Notes: a model not told the origin generated them from the letters alone. 64,000 bases of DNA from Petaurus breviceps papuanus (GCA_028583685.1 JAMXIF010000065.1:35292110-35356109); one strand, 5' to 3'; shown: positions 23,833-35,639, counted from the stretch's first letter. Numbers and translations are program-made.

Positions 23833-26708
23833 GGTTCTTTTTTTTGTTTATTTCTAGTTTTCAACATTCATTTCCACAAGATTTTGAGTTACAAATTTTC
23901 TCCCCATCTTTCCCCTACCTACCACCCCAAAATAGCGATCCTACTGAATACCCCTTTCCCCAATCTGCTCTCTCTTATATCCTCCCCCATTCCCCCTCTG
24001 ACTTTCTAGTAGGGCAAGATGAATTTCTATACCCCAGTGCCTATATGTCTCATTTCCCTGTTGCATGTAAAAATAGTAATAGTAATAATAATTTTTTAAC
24101 ATTTGATTCTAAAACTCATTTCCAGATTCTTTCCCTTCTTCATTCCTCACCCAACCCCACTGGGAAGATAAGCAATTCAATATAGGTTGTACATATGTAG
24201 TTACACAAAACATTTCCATAATAGATATATTGTGAAAGACTGACTATATTACCCTTCATCCTATCTCGCCCCCCCCACTTATTCTATTTGCTACTTTCAC
24301 CCTGTCCCTTTTCAAAAGTGTGTGCTTCTAACTACTCTCTCCCCCAATCTGCCCTCCCTTCTATCATCCCCCCCTCTTATCCTCTTCCCCCCTACTTTTC
24401 TGTTGGGTAAGATACCTAATTTAGTGTTTATGTTATTCCTTCCTTAAGACAAATTCAATGTGGGTAAGGTTGACCCATTCCCCTTTGCCTTCCTGTTCTT
24501 CCCCTCCATTGTAACAGTTTTCCCTTGCCACTTTTATGTGAGATAGTTTATGCTATTCTGTCTCTCCCTTTCTCCTCTCATTATATTCCTCTCTCACCTC
24601 TTAATTTTATTTTTTAGATATCATCCCTTCCTATTCAACTGATCCTGTGCCCTCTGTCTATGTATACATGTACACATGTATATACACACTCATATATGTA
24701 TTCATGTGCACATATATCCTCCTATATAAACATATATGTATACATATATATGCATATATTACCTTCAACTATCCTCATAATGAGAAAAGTTTCATAAGTT
24801 ACAATTATTGTTTTTCCATGTAGGAATGTAAATAGTTCAACTTTGATAAGTTCCTTATGATTTCTTTTCTCTGTTTACCTTCTCATGCTTCTCTTGCTTC
24901 TTGTATCTGAATGTCAAATTTTCTATTCAACTCTGTTTTTTTTTTCATCAAGAATGCTTGAAAGTCCTCTTATTTCATTGAATGATCATATTTTCCCTTG
25001 TAGCATTATGCTCAGTTTTGCTGGGTAGGTGATTCTTGGTTTTAGTCCTAGCTCCTTTGACCTCTGGAATATCATATTTCAAGACCTCTGATCCCTTAAT
25101 ATAGAAGCTGCTAGATCTTGTGTTATCCTGATTTTGTTTCCACAATAGTAAAATTGTTCCTTCCTGGATGCTTGTGATATTTTCTCCTTCATCTGGAAAC
25201 TCTGGAACCTGGCTATAATATTCCTAGGAGTTTTCTTTTTGGGATCTTTTTCAAGAGGTGATCGGTGGATTCTTTCAATTTCTGTCTTGCCTTCTGGTTC
25301 TAAAATATCAGAGCAATTTTCCTTGAGAATTTCTTGAAGGATGATTTCTAGGTTCCTTTTTTGATCATGACTTTCAGGTAGTCCGATAATTTTTAAATTA
25401 TCTCTCCTGGATCCATTTTCCAAGTCAGTGGTTTTTCCATTGAGATATTTCATTTTTTTCATATTTTTTCATTTGTTTAAATCTGTTTTATAATATCTTG
25501 ATTTCTCATAAAGTCATTAGCTTCCATTTGCTCCAATCTAATTCTGAAGGAATGATTCTCTTCAGTGAGCTTTTGAAATTCTTTTTCCATATGACAAATT
25601 TGGCTTTTTAAGGCATTCTTCTCCTGATTGACTTTTTGGGCCTCTTTTGCCATTTGAGTTAGTCTATTTTTTTAGGTGTTATTTTCTTCAGTCAAGTTGT
25701 TGACTCACTTTTCATTATTTTTTTGCATCATTTTCATTTCTCTTCCCAGTTTTTCCTCCACTTCTCTTACTTGATTTTCACAATCCTTCTTGAGCTCCTC
25801 TATGAATTATAACTAGTTCATATTTTTCTTGGAAACTTTTAGTGCAGGAGTTCTGACTTTGTTGTCTTCCTGCCATTCCATGCTTTGATCCTTTTTGTCC
25901 CCAAAAAAGGAATCTAAGGTTTGACTGCTGTGCTTGCTTTGCTTCCTTTGCTTGCTTATGTTGCTCTCAGTTACTTGACTTTTGAGCTTTTTGCCACAGT
26001 AGAACTCTGCTTCCAGAGGGGAAAACTTTGTCCCAAATAGCTGGGGTTTTCATAGCTGCCAGAGCTATTAGTTGGGTGCCATTTTTGAAGCCCCCACAAG
26101 CTCTGGCACCTGTTCATACACCCCAGAAACTCCATCCAGGACAATGATTCAGATCCAAGCAGGTTAAAGCAAGAGTGATTATCCTCAGACTGGTTGCTTG
26201 GTCCCCCTATGATCTGCAGGCCAGAAGCTCTCAAGCAGCCATGTGGCAGTGCCTGCAGGACCACCATGTCTCCACCACTTCTTGGCCCTGGAGGCAGGGC
26301 CAAGGCCCCTTCCTTTCCAACAGAGTTCCCAACTTACCTTTTACTTGCTCTTTGGCATCTTGGGGTTGAGGAGTCTGGAAACTGCCACAGCTGCTGTTGA
26401 TTCACTCTCCTGAAGTCTGCTCTGGCAGCCACTGGGGTGGCTTTAGCTAAAACTAAAACTACGGGGCCACCCTGGGGCTGGAACCGTGGCTCATGGGGGA
26501 CAGTGCTTGACTCCTAGCGGCTGAGATGGACCCTTCCTGCTGGCCTGCCAGGCTGCCTTCAGTGGAAGATTTGTTTCTCTCTGTCACTTTGGGGGTTCTG
26601 TAGCTCTAAAATTTGTTTAGAATCATATTTTATAGGTATTTGAGGTGGCTGTTGGGGGAGCTCAGACAATTTCCTGCTTCTATGCTGCCATCTTGGCTCA
26701 GACCCCCC
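23833..26708 (-). mobile_element. HAL1 (half-L1) retrotransposon, copy 2
   Basis: A 2.9-kb minus-strand element collinear with copy 1: L1-like 5' start at the right (+ strand tgctgccatcttggctcaga), ORF1, then the A/T-rich 3' region, and no ORF2. The longest surviving ORF1 piece, 25079-25462, holds the RRM-type signature SRRDNLKIIGLPES and the C-terminal-domain stretch IERIHRSPLEKDPKK, then RNIIARFQSFQMKEKI. Target duplication AAATGAGTT lies at 23824-23832 and 26710-26718. It is better preserved than copy 1 in this region and lacks its SINE. It still has no intact full-length frame, so it is taken as inactive. Confidence 0.87.
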
Positions 26709-26718
26709 AAAATGAGTT

Positions 26719-27510
26719 CATTTTTTTTTGCCGTTCCTGCTGAGGGTAAGGGATAAGGTCTGGAGAGGGAAGGGACCTCCTCCACATACAGAGGGTGGAG
26801 GTGGCAGACAATTATTCCCATTAATTCCTAGGGTGACTTTGGGCAAACAATTTTCTGCTCTGAACCCTTAACCTTTATAATGAGGGTGGAGGGGGCAGAG
26901 GTCAGATTAGATTGATCTCTCAGAACCATCTTGGCTCTAAAATCCAACCAAAGCTTCAAATGGAAGGAAAGTGACCTGAAGGACGCTGTCATTCCCTGAA
27001 GTCCCAGGGATCTTAGCTCAGTGTTGGCCCACTCTGCTAGCCAGGCAAATAGCTCATCCCTGAAGCCCCCCAGGAAGGAGCAGAAGCTGGCTATTTAGGA
27101 AGTATTTATGTATTTGCCCACTATGTGGGCATCTTGTCCAGTCATTATTGGGGCCCCATAGATGCCTTGGGTGGGGGAAGGGTGGGATGGTGGTGGGGAA
27201 TAAGCATTTTTCATGGGAGACAGTATTGTACCGTGGAAGTAGCCTTGACTTTAGAATCAAGACTTGAATTCAAATTCTGACTGCTCCTAACTCTCTTTGT
27301 GACCTTGTACAAAACACACAAGCCTCTGAGCTGAGCTGCCTCATAAAGTGAGGAGAGTGCGTTTAAGGATCTGCAAGATAACAGTAATTCACATTTATAT
27401 AGGGCTGGTCATGTTATCTCATTGGAACCTTCTAGCCGAGTTGTGACAGATGAGAAAACTGGGGAAGGAAGGAAGGGAGGGAGGGAGAAAGGAAGAAAAG
27501 GAGAGGGAGA
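26719..27510. repeat. MIR fragments and unique sequence
   Basis: Sense MIR3 lies at about 26820-26945. Unique sequence follows to 27225, then sense MIR at about 27230-27390 (gacttgaattcaaattctg), antisense MIR at 27370-27460 and a short GGAA run. No exon seen. Confidence 0.5.
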
Positions 27511-27650
27511 CAGCTAGGTGGCACAGTGCATAGTGCACTGGCCTGGGAGGCAGGAAGATCTGAGTTCAAATCCAACCTCGGACACTTGACACACTTACTA
27601 GCTGTGTGACCCTGGGCGAGTCACTTAACCTGGATTGCCTTCTAGAAAAA
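27511..27650 (+). mobile_element. Marsupial tRNA-derived SINE
   Basis: The head gacagctaggtggcacagtg leads into gatctgagttcaaatcc and cttaacctggattgcct. The flanks are purine-rich on both sides (27465-27510 and 27650-27755), so the A-tail and duplication cannot be resolved. Confidence 0.85.
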
Positions 27651-27654
27651 TGGA

Positions 27655-27968
27655 GAGGGAAGAAAGGAAGTAAAAGAGGGAAAGAAGGAAGAAAGTGAAG
27701 GAAAAGAGGAAGGAAGAAAAAGGGAAAGGAAGGGAGAAAGAGAGGAGGGAAGAAACGACTAAGCAGTTTACAGTATTATCTCATTTGACCCTCATAATAA
27801 CCAGAGATAAAAGCTATTATCCCCATTTTACAGTTAAGGAAACTGAGGTAGACAGTAGTAAAGTGACTTTCTTAGGGTCACATGGCTAGTAAGGGTCTGA
27901 GGTCAGATTTGAATTTGACTCTTTCAGACTCCAGCATTCTTATACACTGTGCTGCCTCGCTGCCCTTG
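27655..27968 (-). mobile_element. GA-rich tract and tRNA-headed CORE-SINE
   Basis: A purine tract (to about 27755) is followed by a reversed CORE-SINE with gttaaggaaactgaggtag, ctagtaagggtctgaggtc and a worn reversed head (gtgctgcctcgctgccc). Confidence 0.7.
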
Positions 27969-28139
27969 GCTCTAAAATGCTATGATTTTTTGAACTTGTT
28001 CTCTCTAGGGCTCAGTCTCCTCACCTGAAAGAAAAAAAGAAAGACAAAAGTCTCTTTTTGTCATACTTTCCAGGGATTGTTGTCATTTTGACAGGGAAGG
28101 GGCAAAACCTAAGACTGGCTTTCAAGGCCACTGAGCAGC

Positions 28140-28335
28140 CATGTGGATGGAGGACGGGGCCTGGAACTTGGAGGACCTGAATTCACATCCTCTCAGCCTC
28201 AGTTTTCCCCATCTGTAAAATGGTTGCAATAATAGCCCCTACGTCAAAAGATCATTGGGAGATAATACTTGGAAAGCGCTTTGTAAACCTGAAAGTGCTG
28301 GATGAATGCCGGCTGTTTTGGGGGTGGCTGTTATC
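28140..28335 (+). mobile_element. CORE-SINE of MIR/MAR1 type
   Basis: Contains gaggacctgaattcacatc, tctgtaaaatggttgcaat, then ggaaagcgctttgtaaac and gctggatgaatgcc, the long 3' half typical of this family. Confidence 0.7.
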
Positions 28336-28429
28336 AGTCATCATGGGCAAGGTCCGACCCTGGCTTGAGTAGCACCTTTGCAGCCCGTGGTCTCGAGCTT
28401 TGTCAGATCACTTCTCGGCTATATTTGGA

Positions 28430-28866
28430 CATAAGCTAGAGGGAGGGAAGACAAAGTCTCCAGCGTGAGGAGCTTTCATTTCCACTTTCCGGATTCAAAC
28501 AGAAGAAAGAAGCATGCCAAGGGAGTTTCAGCCAGGTACTGCTTAGGGCACTGGCCCAAGGCTAACAACGGGCAGCTCCCGGAGCCAGTACCTTCCACAG
28601 GCAGGCAGGCAGGCAGGCAGGCCAGCTCTCCCTCTCCTTCCGCTGAAACCACCCTGGCCCCCAGGTCCTGAAGAAGGCCCCCTGCCCCTCCTCCCCCATC
28701 CTCAAGTGCTCAGCCCTGCCCCCACCCCAGCACCTATCACACAGAGCCAGACACCCAAACACCGCCTCCTCTTCTCTTCTTCCACCATCCCCCTCTGCCC
28801 CCTCCTTCTTCTTCCCCTCCCTTTTTCTAGTTCTGTGTCCTGGTGAGGCTTCAGGCCCCCAGAAGG

Positions 28867-28921
<55 letters not shown>

Positions 28922-29400
28922 TCACTCTCCTTGGGAAGAAAGCCAGGGGCCCGGTAAAGTGGGGCCCTCTCTAGCTGGGCCTGCCTCCAAAAGGCCTCTG
29001 TGCATTGAGGGTGGGAGGGGGAGCTGAGCTTCTGAGGGAGCTCCCCCCTTTCTCCCCCCTCCTGGGCACACAGCAGCCCAGCTGCCCCCCTCCCTGGCCT
29101 CCCAGCTTCCGCCACCCTCCCGAAACCCCAGCCAACTGCCTGCCCCCAAGGCCAGCATGAAGGCACATGTCCCTGCAAAGAATGTGGCCCTGCTGCTGCC
29201 TGCCAGGAAGGTTAGTAAAAAGGAAGGGAGCTCCCATCACTCCCCCTCCCTTGCCCCTGTGGCCTCCTTCCCCCTGGGGCTGCACCTCCTCCTCCTCTCC
29301 TAGGTCAGTCTCCTCGGCCCAGCCCCTGTCTCGGGGCTCAGCTCTCCTCCTTTATCCCTCCCTTTCTGTCCTAGGGGTCAGGGTTTGACGTTGAGAGTCA
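28430..29400. promoter_or_regulatory. GC-rich, largely repeat-free region upstream of PRDM11 exons
   Basis: A C/G-rich stretch with few CpG dinucleotides, so not a classical CpG island, carries a short (GCAG)n run at 28601-28622 and a (CA)n tract at 28869-28918. It is one of the few long intervals without SINEs and lies 4 kb upstream of the first recognised PRDM11 exon. It could hold an alternative promoter or 5' noncoding exon. A short ATG frame at 29157 runs into a possible weak donor (gttagtaaa) at 29210, but nothing identifies it as real. Confidence 0.25.
28869..28918. repeat. (CA)n microsatellite
   Basis: About 24 uninterrupted CA units, ending in a short ACTC run. Confidence 0.97.
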
Positions 29401-30660
29401 GCTGGGAGAGTGAGAACAGCCTAGAAGCTAGTATCATCTGCTCTCTACCTGGGTGGCCTTGGGGAAACGTCTCCGCAGCTCCTGCTCTCAGTTTCCCTCT
29501 ATGTAAAATGCAAAGGTTGGACTAGATGGTTTTGGAAATCACAGACTTGGAGGTGGAAGGGGGCTGGGAAGCTGTCTGATTCTAACCCCTCATTTTACAG
29601 GTCCAAAAAGGGGGTGGGGTGGCTCACCTGAGGTCACCTAGGACTCTTTCATTTCTGCTTTCCTATCCCTAGCCTCTGACAGAGAGCCTTGGTTGTACAA
29701 TAAGTGCTTACTAAATACTTGTTCGGTTACCTTGCATTGACGGGGCAAAGCTGGGCTCTGAACCTCAAGTCCTCAGCCTCCATTGACACGGCTCTGCATG
29801 GCCACCCTTTACTGCTCTGGCCTGTGCCTGCTAACAGCAGGGGCTCATGTGAATGTCCAAGTCTCACTCTAATCTGTCAGAGGATTTAGTAGGCAGAGGG
29901 ACCTTGAAGATTAGTCCTCTATTTTATATTTAAGGAAACTGAGGCTCAGTGGAATTGTACGATCACACAGGAAATAATGATCAGAGTCAAGATTGGAACC
30001 CACATCTCATGTGGCCATGTAATGGACAAACCGCTTTATGTTCTGATTCTCAGTTTTCTCCTGTGTAAAATGGGGCTAATGCTGTCTTCACTACATACTT
30101 CAGAGGGAAGTGCTTTGCAAACTGTAAAGTGTGTTGGGAAGGAAGGGAGAAGATGTGTGGAGTCATTGTGTTTACCAGTCATGCTGCTTGCCAGCTGGGT
30201 TTTGGGGCCCCAGGATTGTGGCTAAAAGGGACTTGGTTGTTCTGAGAAGGTTGTGACGAGGCAAGGCCTTTAGGAGTGAATTTTTATGTCTGAGGTGCAG
30301 CCTCCTTGACTAGATGGTAGACTGTGGCCAGTGACCCATCTTTCAGGCCTTGGGATTGAAACCAGTCCCATCTTCCCTAAAGAGTTCACAGGAACCTGGA
30401 GACATTTCCAGCCAATGGCTCTCCGTAGGAGGGGCTAAAACCTGGGGTAAGGGAGATGCCCTTGGCTTTGGTTGGTGACACCCCCCAAATCAGGGTTGTC
30501 TAGCCTAGATCTAAACTCTTATCTCTTGTCTCCCATTCAAAGCTGCCACCCCATCCCCTTACCTTACTCTTGCCTTGTCTGAGGTTCATACTTGGTAGGG
30601 AAAGAAGGACTTTCCATCCGTTGGCAGAGAGGAAGATAGTCATTGTTGGAGGGTCTGTGA
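29400..30660. repeat. MIR/MIR3 fragments and unique sequence
   Basis: Sense MIR3 lies at about 29395-29570, antisense MIR3 at 29540-29650 and 29885-30015, and sense MIR tail at 30040-30140 (cctgtgtaaaatggggcta). From 30140 to 30660 there is unique sequence without a recognised exon. Confidence 0.5.
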
Positions 30661-31925
30661 GAAGACAGGCACCCTTTTGATGGACCTCTATTAGTCCAAC
30701 CATTCTGGAGAATGTTTCAGGATTATTTGAGAGCAGTGCCTCTTTTAAAAAATTGTTTCTTTGTATTAGCACAGTTCCCAGAACGTAGTAATTGTTGGTT
30801 GATGGATTGAATGATTGAAAAAAGTGACTAATCTATTCATAACCTTTGATCCTGGCATCACATTATTGGAATCTTCCCCCAAGAAAGTCAACGACAGAAA
30901 GAAAAGCCCCTTTTGCATCAAAATATCCACAGCACTATTTTTTTCAGGATCGCAAAAGGCTGAAACCAAAGTGGGTGCCCAGTGACGAGTAAATGGTTAC
31001 TGAAATTGGAGGAAATGAATGTAATGAATGATCGCTGAACTTTAAGGAGCAACAGAATTGAAGAAGAAGAAGAAGAAGAAGAAGAAGAAGAAGAAATTAT
31101 AGATAGACAGCTGCAGGGGTGGAGGGGTGGGGGGCTGGGGAGGGAAGGGATGAGGGAGAGGGAGAGGAGGTCAGAAAGACTCAAGTTCATGCCTTGCCTC
31201 TGGCCACATGACCACTGACAAGTCCTTGAACTTCCCCTAGCCCTCTTAATTCTAGCACCTGCCTTCTGTTAATTATTTCCTAATCATCCTATATATAGCC
31301 TGACATATTTGTTTACATGAAGTCTACTCCCTACAGCCCTTTCCAGCCTGGGGCCATTTCTTTAGCTTTGTTGTGTCCCCAAGGCTCATAGAACATGGTG
31401 CTTAGCAATGTTCTACAACTAGAAGCTTAAGAGGACTCTCCATAGGGTTAGAGGAAGTTTCCATCCCGGGACCCATCAGTTTTCCCAAAATGATTTAATG
31501 ACAGTTCTGGATCCCCCTCCCCCTTTCAAAGGAATACTATAATAATATGAAGATTATAGACAAACAGGGCGAGACTTGCAGAGGGAAGAAAGAAAAAGCA
31601 GAAGAAAATACATTCCGTGTCTACCATAATGCAAGCAAGACCACAGATTTCAGGTCAAAAGCAGCGGCCAGGATTGGTTCCAGAGGATTGAGGACAAAAC
31701 ACACTTTCTTTCTTTCTTTCTGTTAAGAAATAGCAGAAAATTGGCATGTGCTTCCAATCAAAGTTGCCATATGAGATGGTTTTGCTGAGCTGTTTTTTGA
31801 AGAAAAAATCCCATGTATATGTGTGTGTTGGGAAAAGGGGGGGAGGAAGTTTCTTATTGACAAACGATTGTATTAAAACAGAATTTATCAAAAAAACATA
31901 AAGAAACATTGAAGTCTGACATAGC
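30660..31925 (+). mobile_element. Old L1 LINE, 3' portion, interrupted
   Basis: Recognised by gtgactaatctattcataac, aagtcaacgacagaaagaaa and ccaaagtgggtgcccagtg, a 3' L1 region found widely in marsupials. It resumes at about 31530-31640 (gaatactataataatatg) and 31680-31800 (acacactttctttctttc). Between the parts lie an (AAG)n run at 31061-31095, a MIR fragment at 31160-31260 and unique sequence. No coding potential remains. Confidence 0.55.
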
Positions 31926-31929
31926 ATGA

Positions 31930-32172
31930 TGGGAGGAGAGAACACGCATTTATTAAGTACCTACTATGTTATAGGCACTGTGCTCACGTTGGATTATCAT
32001 AGTAACCCTGGGAGATTGTTGCTGCTTGATCTACCATTGACAGTTGTAGAAACTGAGGCAAACCTAGGTTAAGTGGCTTGGCCAGGGTCACATGGGTAGT
32101 AAGTGTCTGAGGTTGGATTTGAACTCGAGTCTTCCTGACCAGGGTCAATGCTATGGGGCCACCTAGCTGCAA
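31930..32172 (-). mobile_element. tRNA-headed CORE-SINE
   Basis: Reversed element: cacgcatttattaagtacc, gttgtagaaactgaggcaaa, cttggccagggtcacatgg and reversed head ggggccacctagctgc. Confidence 0.75.
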
Positions 32173-32184
32173 CAATATTTGACC

Positions 32185-32580
32185 AATTTCCCACATATGC
32201 TTCTATGACCCTGGTCAAGGCATTTGACATCCCTGGGCCTCAGTTTCTCATCTTTGAAATGAGAGAGTTGAGCTTGGTGGTCTCTAGTCCCTCTCAGTGA
32301 TGAAGCAGCTAGGTGAAAAGCAGATGGAGGGTTGGACCTGGGTTCAAATGTAGTCTTTAGACCCTTACTGTTATGTAATCCACAGCATGTCACTTAACCT
32401 GTCTGCTTCAGTTTCTTCTTCTGTAAAATGGGGATAATAACAATACCTATCCCCCCTCCCCATGGTTGTTGTGAGGATAAAACAGATTAATATTACGAAG
32501 CACTTTGCATAATTAATAGGCCATGGAAATCTTCGTCAGTATCATCATCATCATCATCATCATCATCATTAAAGCTTTGA
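32185..32580 (+). repeat. MIR fragment, CORE-SINE and (ATC)n
   Basis: Sense MIR3 lies at about 32190-32305. A long CORE-SINE lies at 32305-32535 (cttctgtaaaatggggataa, ttgttgtgaggataaaac). An (ATC)n run lies at about 32540-32570. The rest, to the exon at 33102, is unique and noncoding apart from a C-homopolymer at 32827. Confidence 0.65.
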
Positions 32581-33101
32581 CTCTGTGATCATGAGTCTCC
32601 ATTGGCAGGCACACAGAACGGGCAGGGCTGCCCCCCTTGTCCTCATCCCATCTCTAGTGTGTTCTGCTCTGGTCTGCCCAGGAGCTGAGTGGGGCCTTCT
32701 TGGCCTGTACTCTTTGATCTGGAGTGGGGGTGTGGTTGAGGGCAGCCTTTCCTTGTACCCATACCAACCACTAGGCCTTGATGTCTCTGAGTAACTTCCT
32801 GCTTAGCTTGGGCTGCTTCATGCCTACCCCCCCCCCCAAACATGTGTCTTTTGAAGCTTCAGGCAACCCCAAGACTAGCTTGGGGTAGAAATGGCATTTC
32901 CTCTCAGCCAGGATATAACTGTTTTTGTCATTGATGTTCTTGGAGTTTCCTCCAGCAATGGCCAAGGTTTACTGGCTTCAAAGGTAACAAGAAACCGCTT
33001 ACTATCCCCCACCCATTCCCAACCCTGCCCACTCCATCACTCACCCCTCTCCCCTTCCTTCTTTGTTCCTTTCCCCCAATCCCCTTTTCCCCTGTCCCTA
33101 G

Positions 33102-33223
33102 AACAGAATGACTGAGAACCTGAAGGCCTGCTTGGCTCATACCCAGGCTTCCATGGGGGAGATGGTGACTGTGAAGACAGAGGTCTGCTCACCCCGACGG
33201 GACCAGGAGTATGGTCAGCCTTG
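33102..33223 (+). CDS. PRDM11: PRDM11 exon with first visible Met
   Basis: The acceptor after cctgtccctag and the donor ttg|gtaagg bound this exon. The ATG at 33108 opens [13 protein letters not shown], and the exon continues to [16 protein letters not shown], close to the human MTENMKECLAQT and [12 protein letters not shown]. It gives residues 1-38 and two bases of Cys39 (phase 2 donor). Only six bases precede the ATG in the exon, and they read in frame as N-R. This agrees with the human long isoform, where ...DR precedes MTEN. Translation may therefore start either here or in an upstream exon outside or unrecognised in the window. The region is an unstructured leader before the PR domain. 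Identity is very secure, the choice of start less so. Confidence 0.93.
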
Positions 33224-33296
33224 GTAAGGCATCTCCCATCATGCTGCCAGGGTGGGCTTTTTGGGTAGGGTTTGGGTTCATTTGGCTCATCAGGGA

Positions 33297-33403
33297 AAAA
33301 AGCCTAAAATCATAAGAATCATTGCATTTGAGAGATACAAAGGGACCTTGGGACATAGAATATGGACTTCAGTTCTGGAATGGGCCTGAGAACCCAGGAT
33401 ATA
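33297..33403. repeat. Decayed MIR3-tail units
   Basis: Two or three worn 33-bp units (agggaccttgggacatagaa, then aatgggcctgagaaccc) precede an antisense L1 fragment. Confidence 0.5.
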
Positions 33404-33404
33404 G

Positions 33405-33975
33405 ATTTTTTTTAAGTTTAATTTAATTTCATCAATTTACAAGCATTTGATTTTTTCTCTCTCCTCATTGGAAAAGAAAATGAAAACCCTTGTAACACAT
33501 GCCTAGTCAAGCAAGACAAATTCCCTCATTAGCCATGTCCAGAAATGCAGGGATAATTCTTCATCTTGAGTTCTTTACTTATTTGTCCATAGGTGGGTAG
33601 CAAGCTTCATCATCTGTCCCCTTGGACATAGTGCTTGGTCATTGTGTTGGTCAAGGTTCTTAAGTCTCTCAAAGTTGTTTGTTTTTGCAATGTTGTTATT
33701 GAACACATTCTTCTGGTTCTGTTCACTCAGGATCAGTTCATATGAATCTTTGTGGATTTCTCTGAACTCATCCCCTTTGACATTTCTTATGGGACAGTAG
33801 TAGCCATTACATTGATAATTTGTTTAGTCATTCCCCAATTTATGGACATCCCCCTAGTTCTAGGCTTTTTTGACACTACAAAAAGAACTTCGATAAATAT
33901 CTCGGTACATTGGTAAATATCTGGGTCCTTTAACTCTTTCTTTGATTTCTTTGGGGTATTAGTCAAGTACTTGTA
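33405..33975 (-). mobile_element. Old L1 LINE 3' fragment
   Basis: The + strand shows ctctcctcattggaaaag, gtcattccccaatttatgg and acactacaaaaagaacttcg, the antisense of the L1 3' region recognised at 30.66-31.9 kb. No frame remains. A related short piece lies at 37255-37480. Confidence 0.55.
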
Positions 33976-33979
33976 TTGA

Positions 33980-34215
33980 TTCAGAGTCAGAGCTGGAAGG
34001 GCCCTTAGAACAGAACATGGGATGTCAGAGTAGGTGTGACCTTAGAACATAAAACAGAAGTGGATGATCCTTATTAGAGCAGAACAGAGCATACACAATG
34101 TCAGAGATAAATGGGTCCTTAGAAGACAGAACACAGAAGGTCAGAACTGGAAGGGCCCTTAGAACATAGAGCATAGAACTGTAGAAATAAAAAGATTTCA
34201 GAACAGAGAATGTTC
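33980..34215. repeat. 33-bp MIR3-tail minisatellite, array 2
   Basis: About six diverged units (gagctggaagggcccttaga, ggatgtcagagtaggtgtg, aaggtcagaactggaaggg) lie in intron 1 of PRDM11. Confidence 0.75.
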
Positions 34216-34776
34216 ACTCTAGAGATGCCATATTATGGAAGGGATTTTATAGATCATGTCATTTACACTCTCCCCCTCCCATTTAAATCAAATAAAAGAA
34301 AACCCGGAGAAGCTTCGGTGACCTCTCTAAGGTCAGAGGTCCCCAGAACACAGTGGGAGAGCCAGGTCTTCAGCCCAGCTCTTCTGAGTGCTAATGCTTG
34401 GCTCTTCCCATGCTGGGATTTGTTAATCACATTGCCTTAATGTTTACATATGCCCAATTTTGCACTGAGGCCACATAGAGTATTACTCTTAGCTCAAGGA
34501 TCTAGACAGTCCTTGATGAAGCTAAGGGACATTTTGTAGGGTACTGTGGTGGAGGTAGGAGCACCTACCCCATCAAATGGCAGGATGGGTCTGACTTAAT
34601 TAATTGGGTAGCTGGAAGTGATGGGAAAATTAGGCTGAGGCCTGCAGGGGGTGGAGGCAGGGGGATCCATTTCTAGGATAGCCAACCTGGCCACTAGCTT
34701 CTCTTCCTACCCTTAGTGCTTGGCCCAACCAAGTTTCTCCTCTCTGTTTCCTTGTCTCCTTCCCTGACCTTCCCAG
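34216..34776. other. Intron 1, unique part
   Basis: A worn antisense MIR lies at about 34215-34430. The rest is repeat-poor, with no exon-like signal before the acceptor at 34775. Confidence 0.45.
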
Positions 34777-34880
34777 CTCCGGGAGGCCTGACCCTCCATC
34801 CATGGAAGTGGAACCCAAGAAACCGAAGGGGAAACGAGAGCTGATCATGACCAAGAGTTTCCAGCAAGTAGACTTCTGGT
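34777..34880 (+). CDS. PRDM11: PRDM11 exon, basic linker before the zinc knuckle
   Basis: The acceptor is ccttcccag and the donor tggt|gtaagtg. The exon completes Cys39 and encodes [19 protein letters not shown], then [15 protein letters not shown], ending on the first base of Phe74. It matches the human [20 protein letters not shown] segment, with modest substitutions. The run of Lys/Arg at residues 53-59 could serve as a nuclear localisation signal (inference). The exon is 104 bp, and the phase 2 entry and phase 1 exit fit the neighbouring exons exactly. Intron 1, to the left, contains MIR3-tail units, an antisense L1 fragment and unique sequence. Confidence 0.95.
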
Positions 34881-35334
34881 GTAAGTGGGGCCTTGGCTGG
34901 TGTTCCCTGCGCCCTTTCTATGAGTCTCCCTCCACCCCTCTGGGGAAGGAGGTCAGGAGGGATCTTTAGTTGGGAATAGGATGATATGCTCAGGCAAGTT
35001 CTTAGAGACACTAGAAAATTATGGTAAGGTGGTAGTCATTGGCAACTACTGTTAGAATCTAGAACCTTAGAATGTTAGAGGATAGGCAAGGAGAGACTCA
35101 GAACTGAGGGGTCCAGATCTCCTTCTCTGAACCTGAATATTTTGAGGGGGTGAGTGGGGCCAGACACCAGGTCTGAGCCCATGGCTCAGGATCCTAGTTG
35201 GGGAGACAATCTAGAATCACGTTCTGTAGGTTTCCTTCTATACAGTTCTCAGGCAATGGGAAGCATAAAACTTGGTGGCCCCAGTCCTACACGCAAGTGG
35301 GCTCAGCCTTGGAGAATGGGGTTGGAAAAAGTCA
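34881..35334. other. Intron 2, left part
   Basis: Mostly unique sequence with a MIR3-tail remnant near 35045-35080 (agaaccttagaatgttag). No exon seen. Confidence 0.45.
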
Positions 35335-35560
35335 ATCGGTCATTCATTCAACAAGTGCTAATTAAATGCTCACTATGTGGCAGACATTGGCCCAAGAAAA
35401 TAAAAAACACAATCCTTGCCCTCTTGTAACTTACACTCTAATGGGAGAAACGACATCTAATTCAGCACATATTTACAAGATTTATTTAAGGCAAATAGGA
35501 AGAAATGCCATAGGGAAGGCACTAGCAATGGGAGGAAGAGGGGCATCAGGAAAGAGGAGG
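35335..35560 (+). repeat. Old dispersed repeat, opening segment
   Basis: tcattcaacaagtgctaatt, gctcactatgtggcagac and gggaaggcactagcaatg match the opening of the repeat at 10236 and 40455. Confidence 0.55.
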
Positions 35561-35639
35561 TGGAAGGGGCCATTCAGCTCTAGTTTCATGGAATGTTTTC
35601 ATTATAAAACTCCAGAGGTAGAAGGGACCCCAGGAGCCA

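Noticed and set aside
28430-29400. CpG island at the PRDM11 promoter
   Set aside because: The stretch is GC-rich but has few CpG dinucleotides by eye, so I list it only as a weak candidate.
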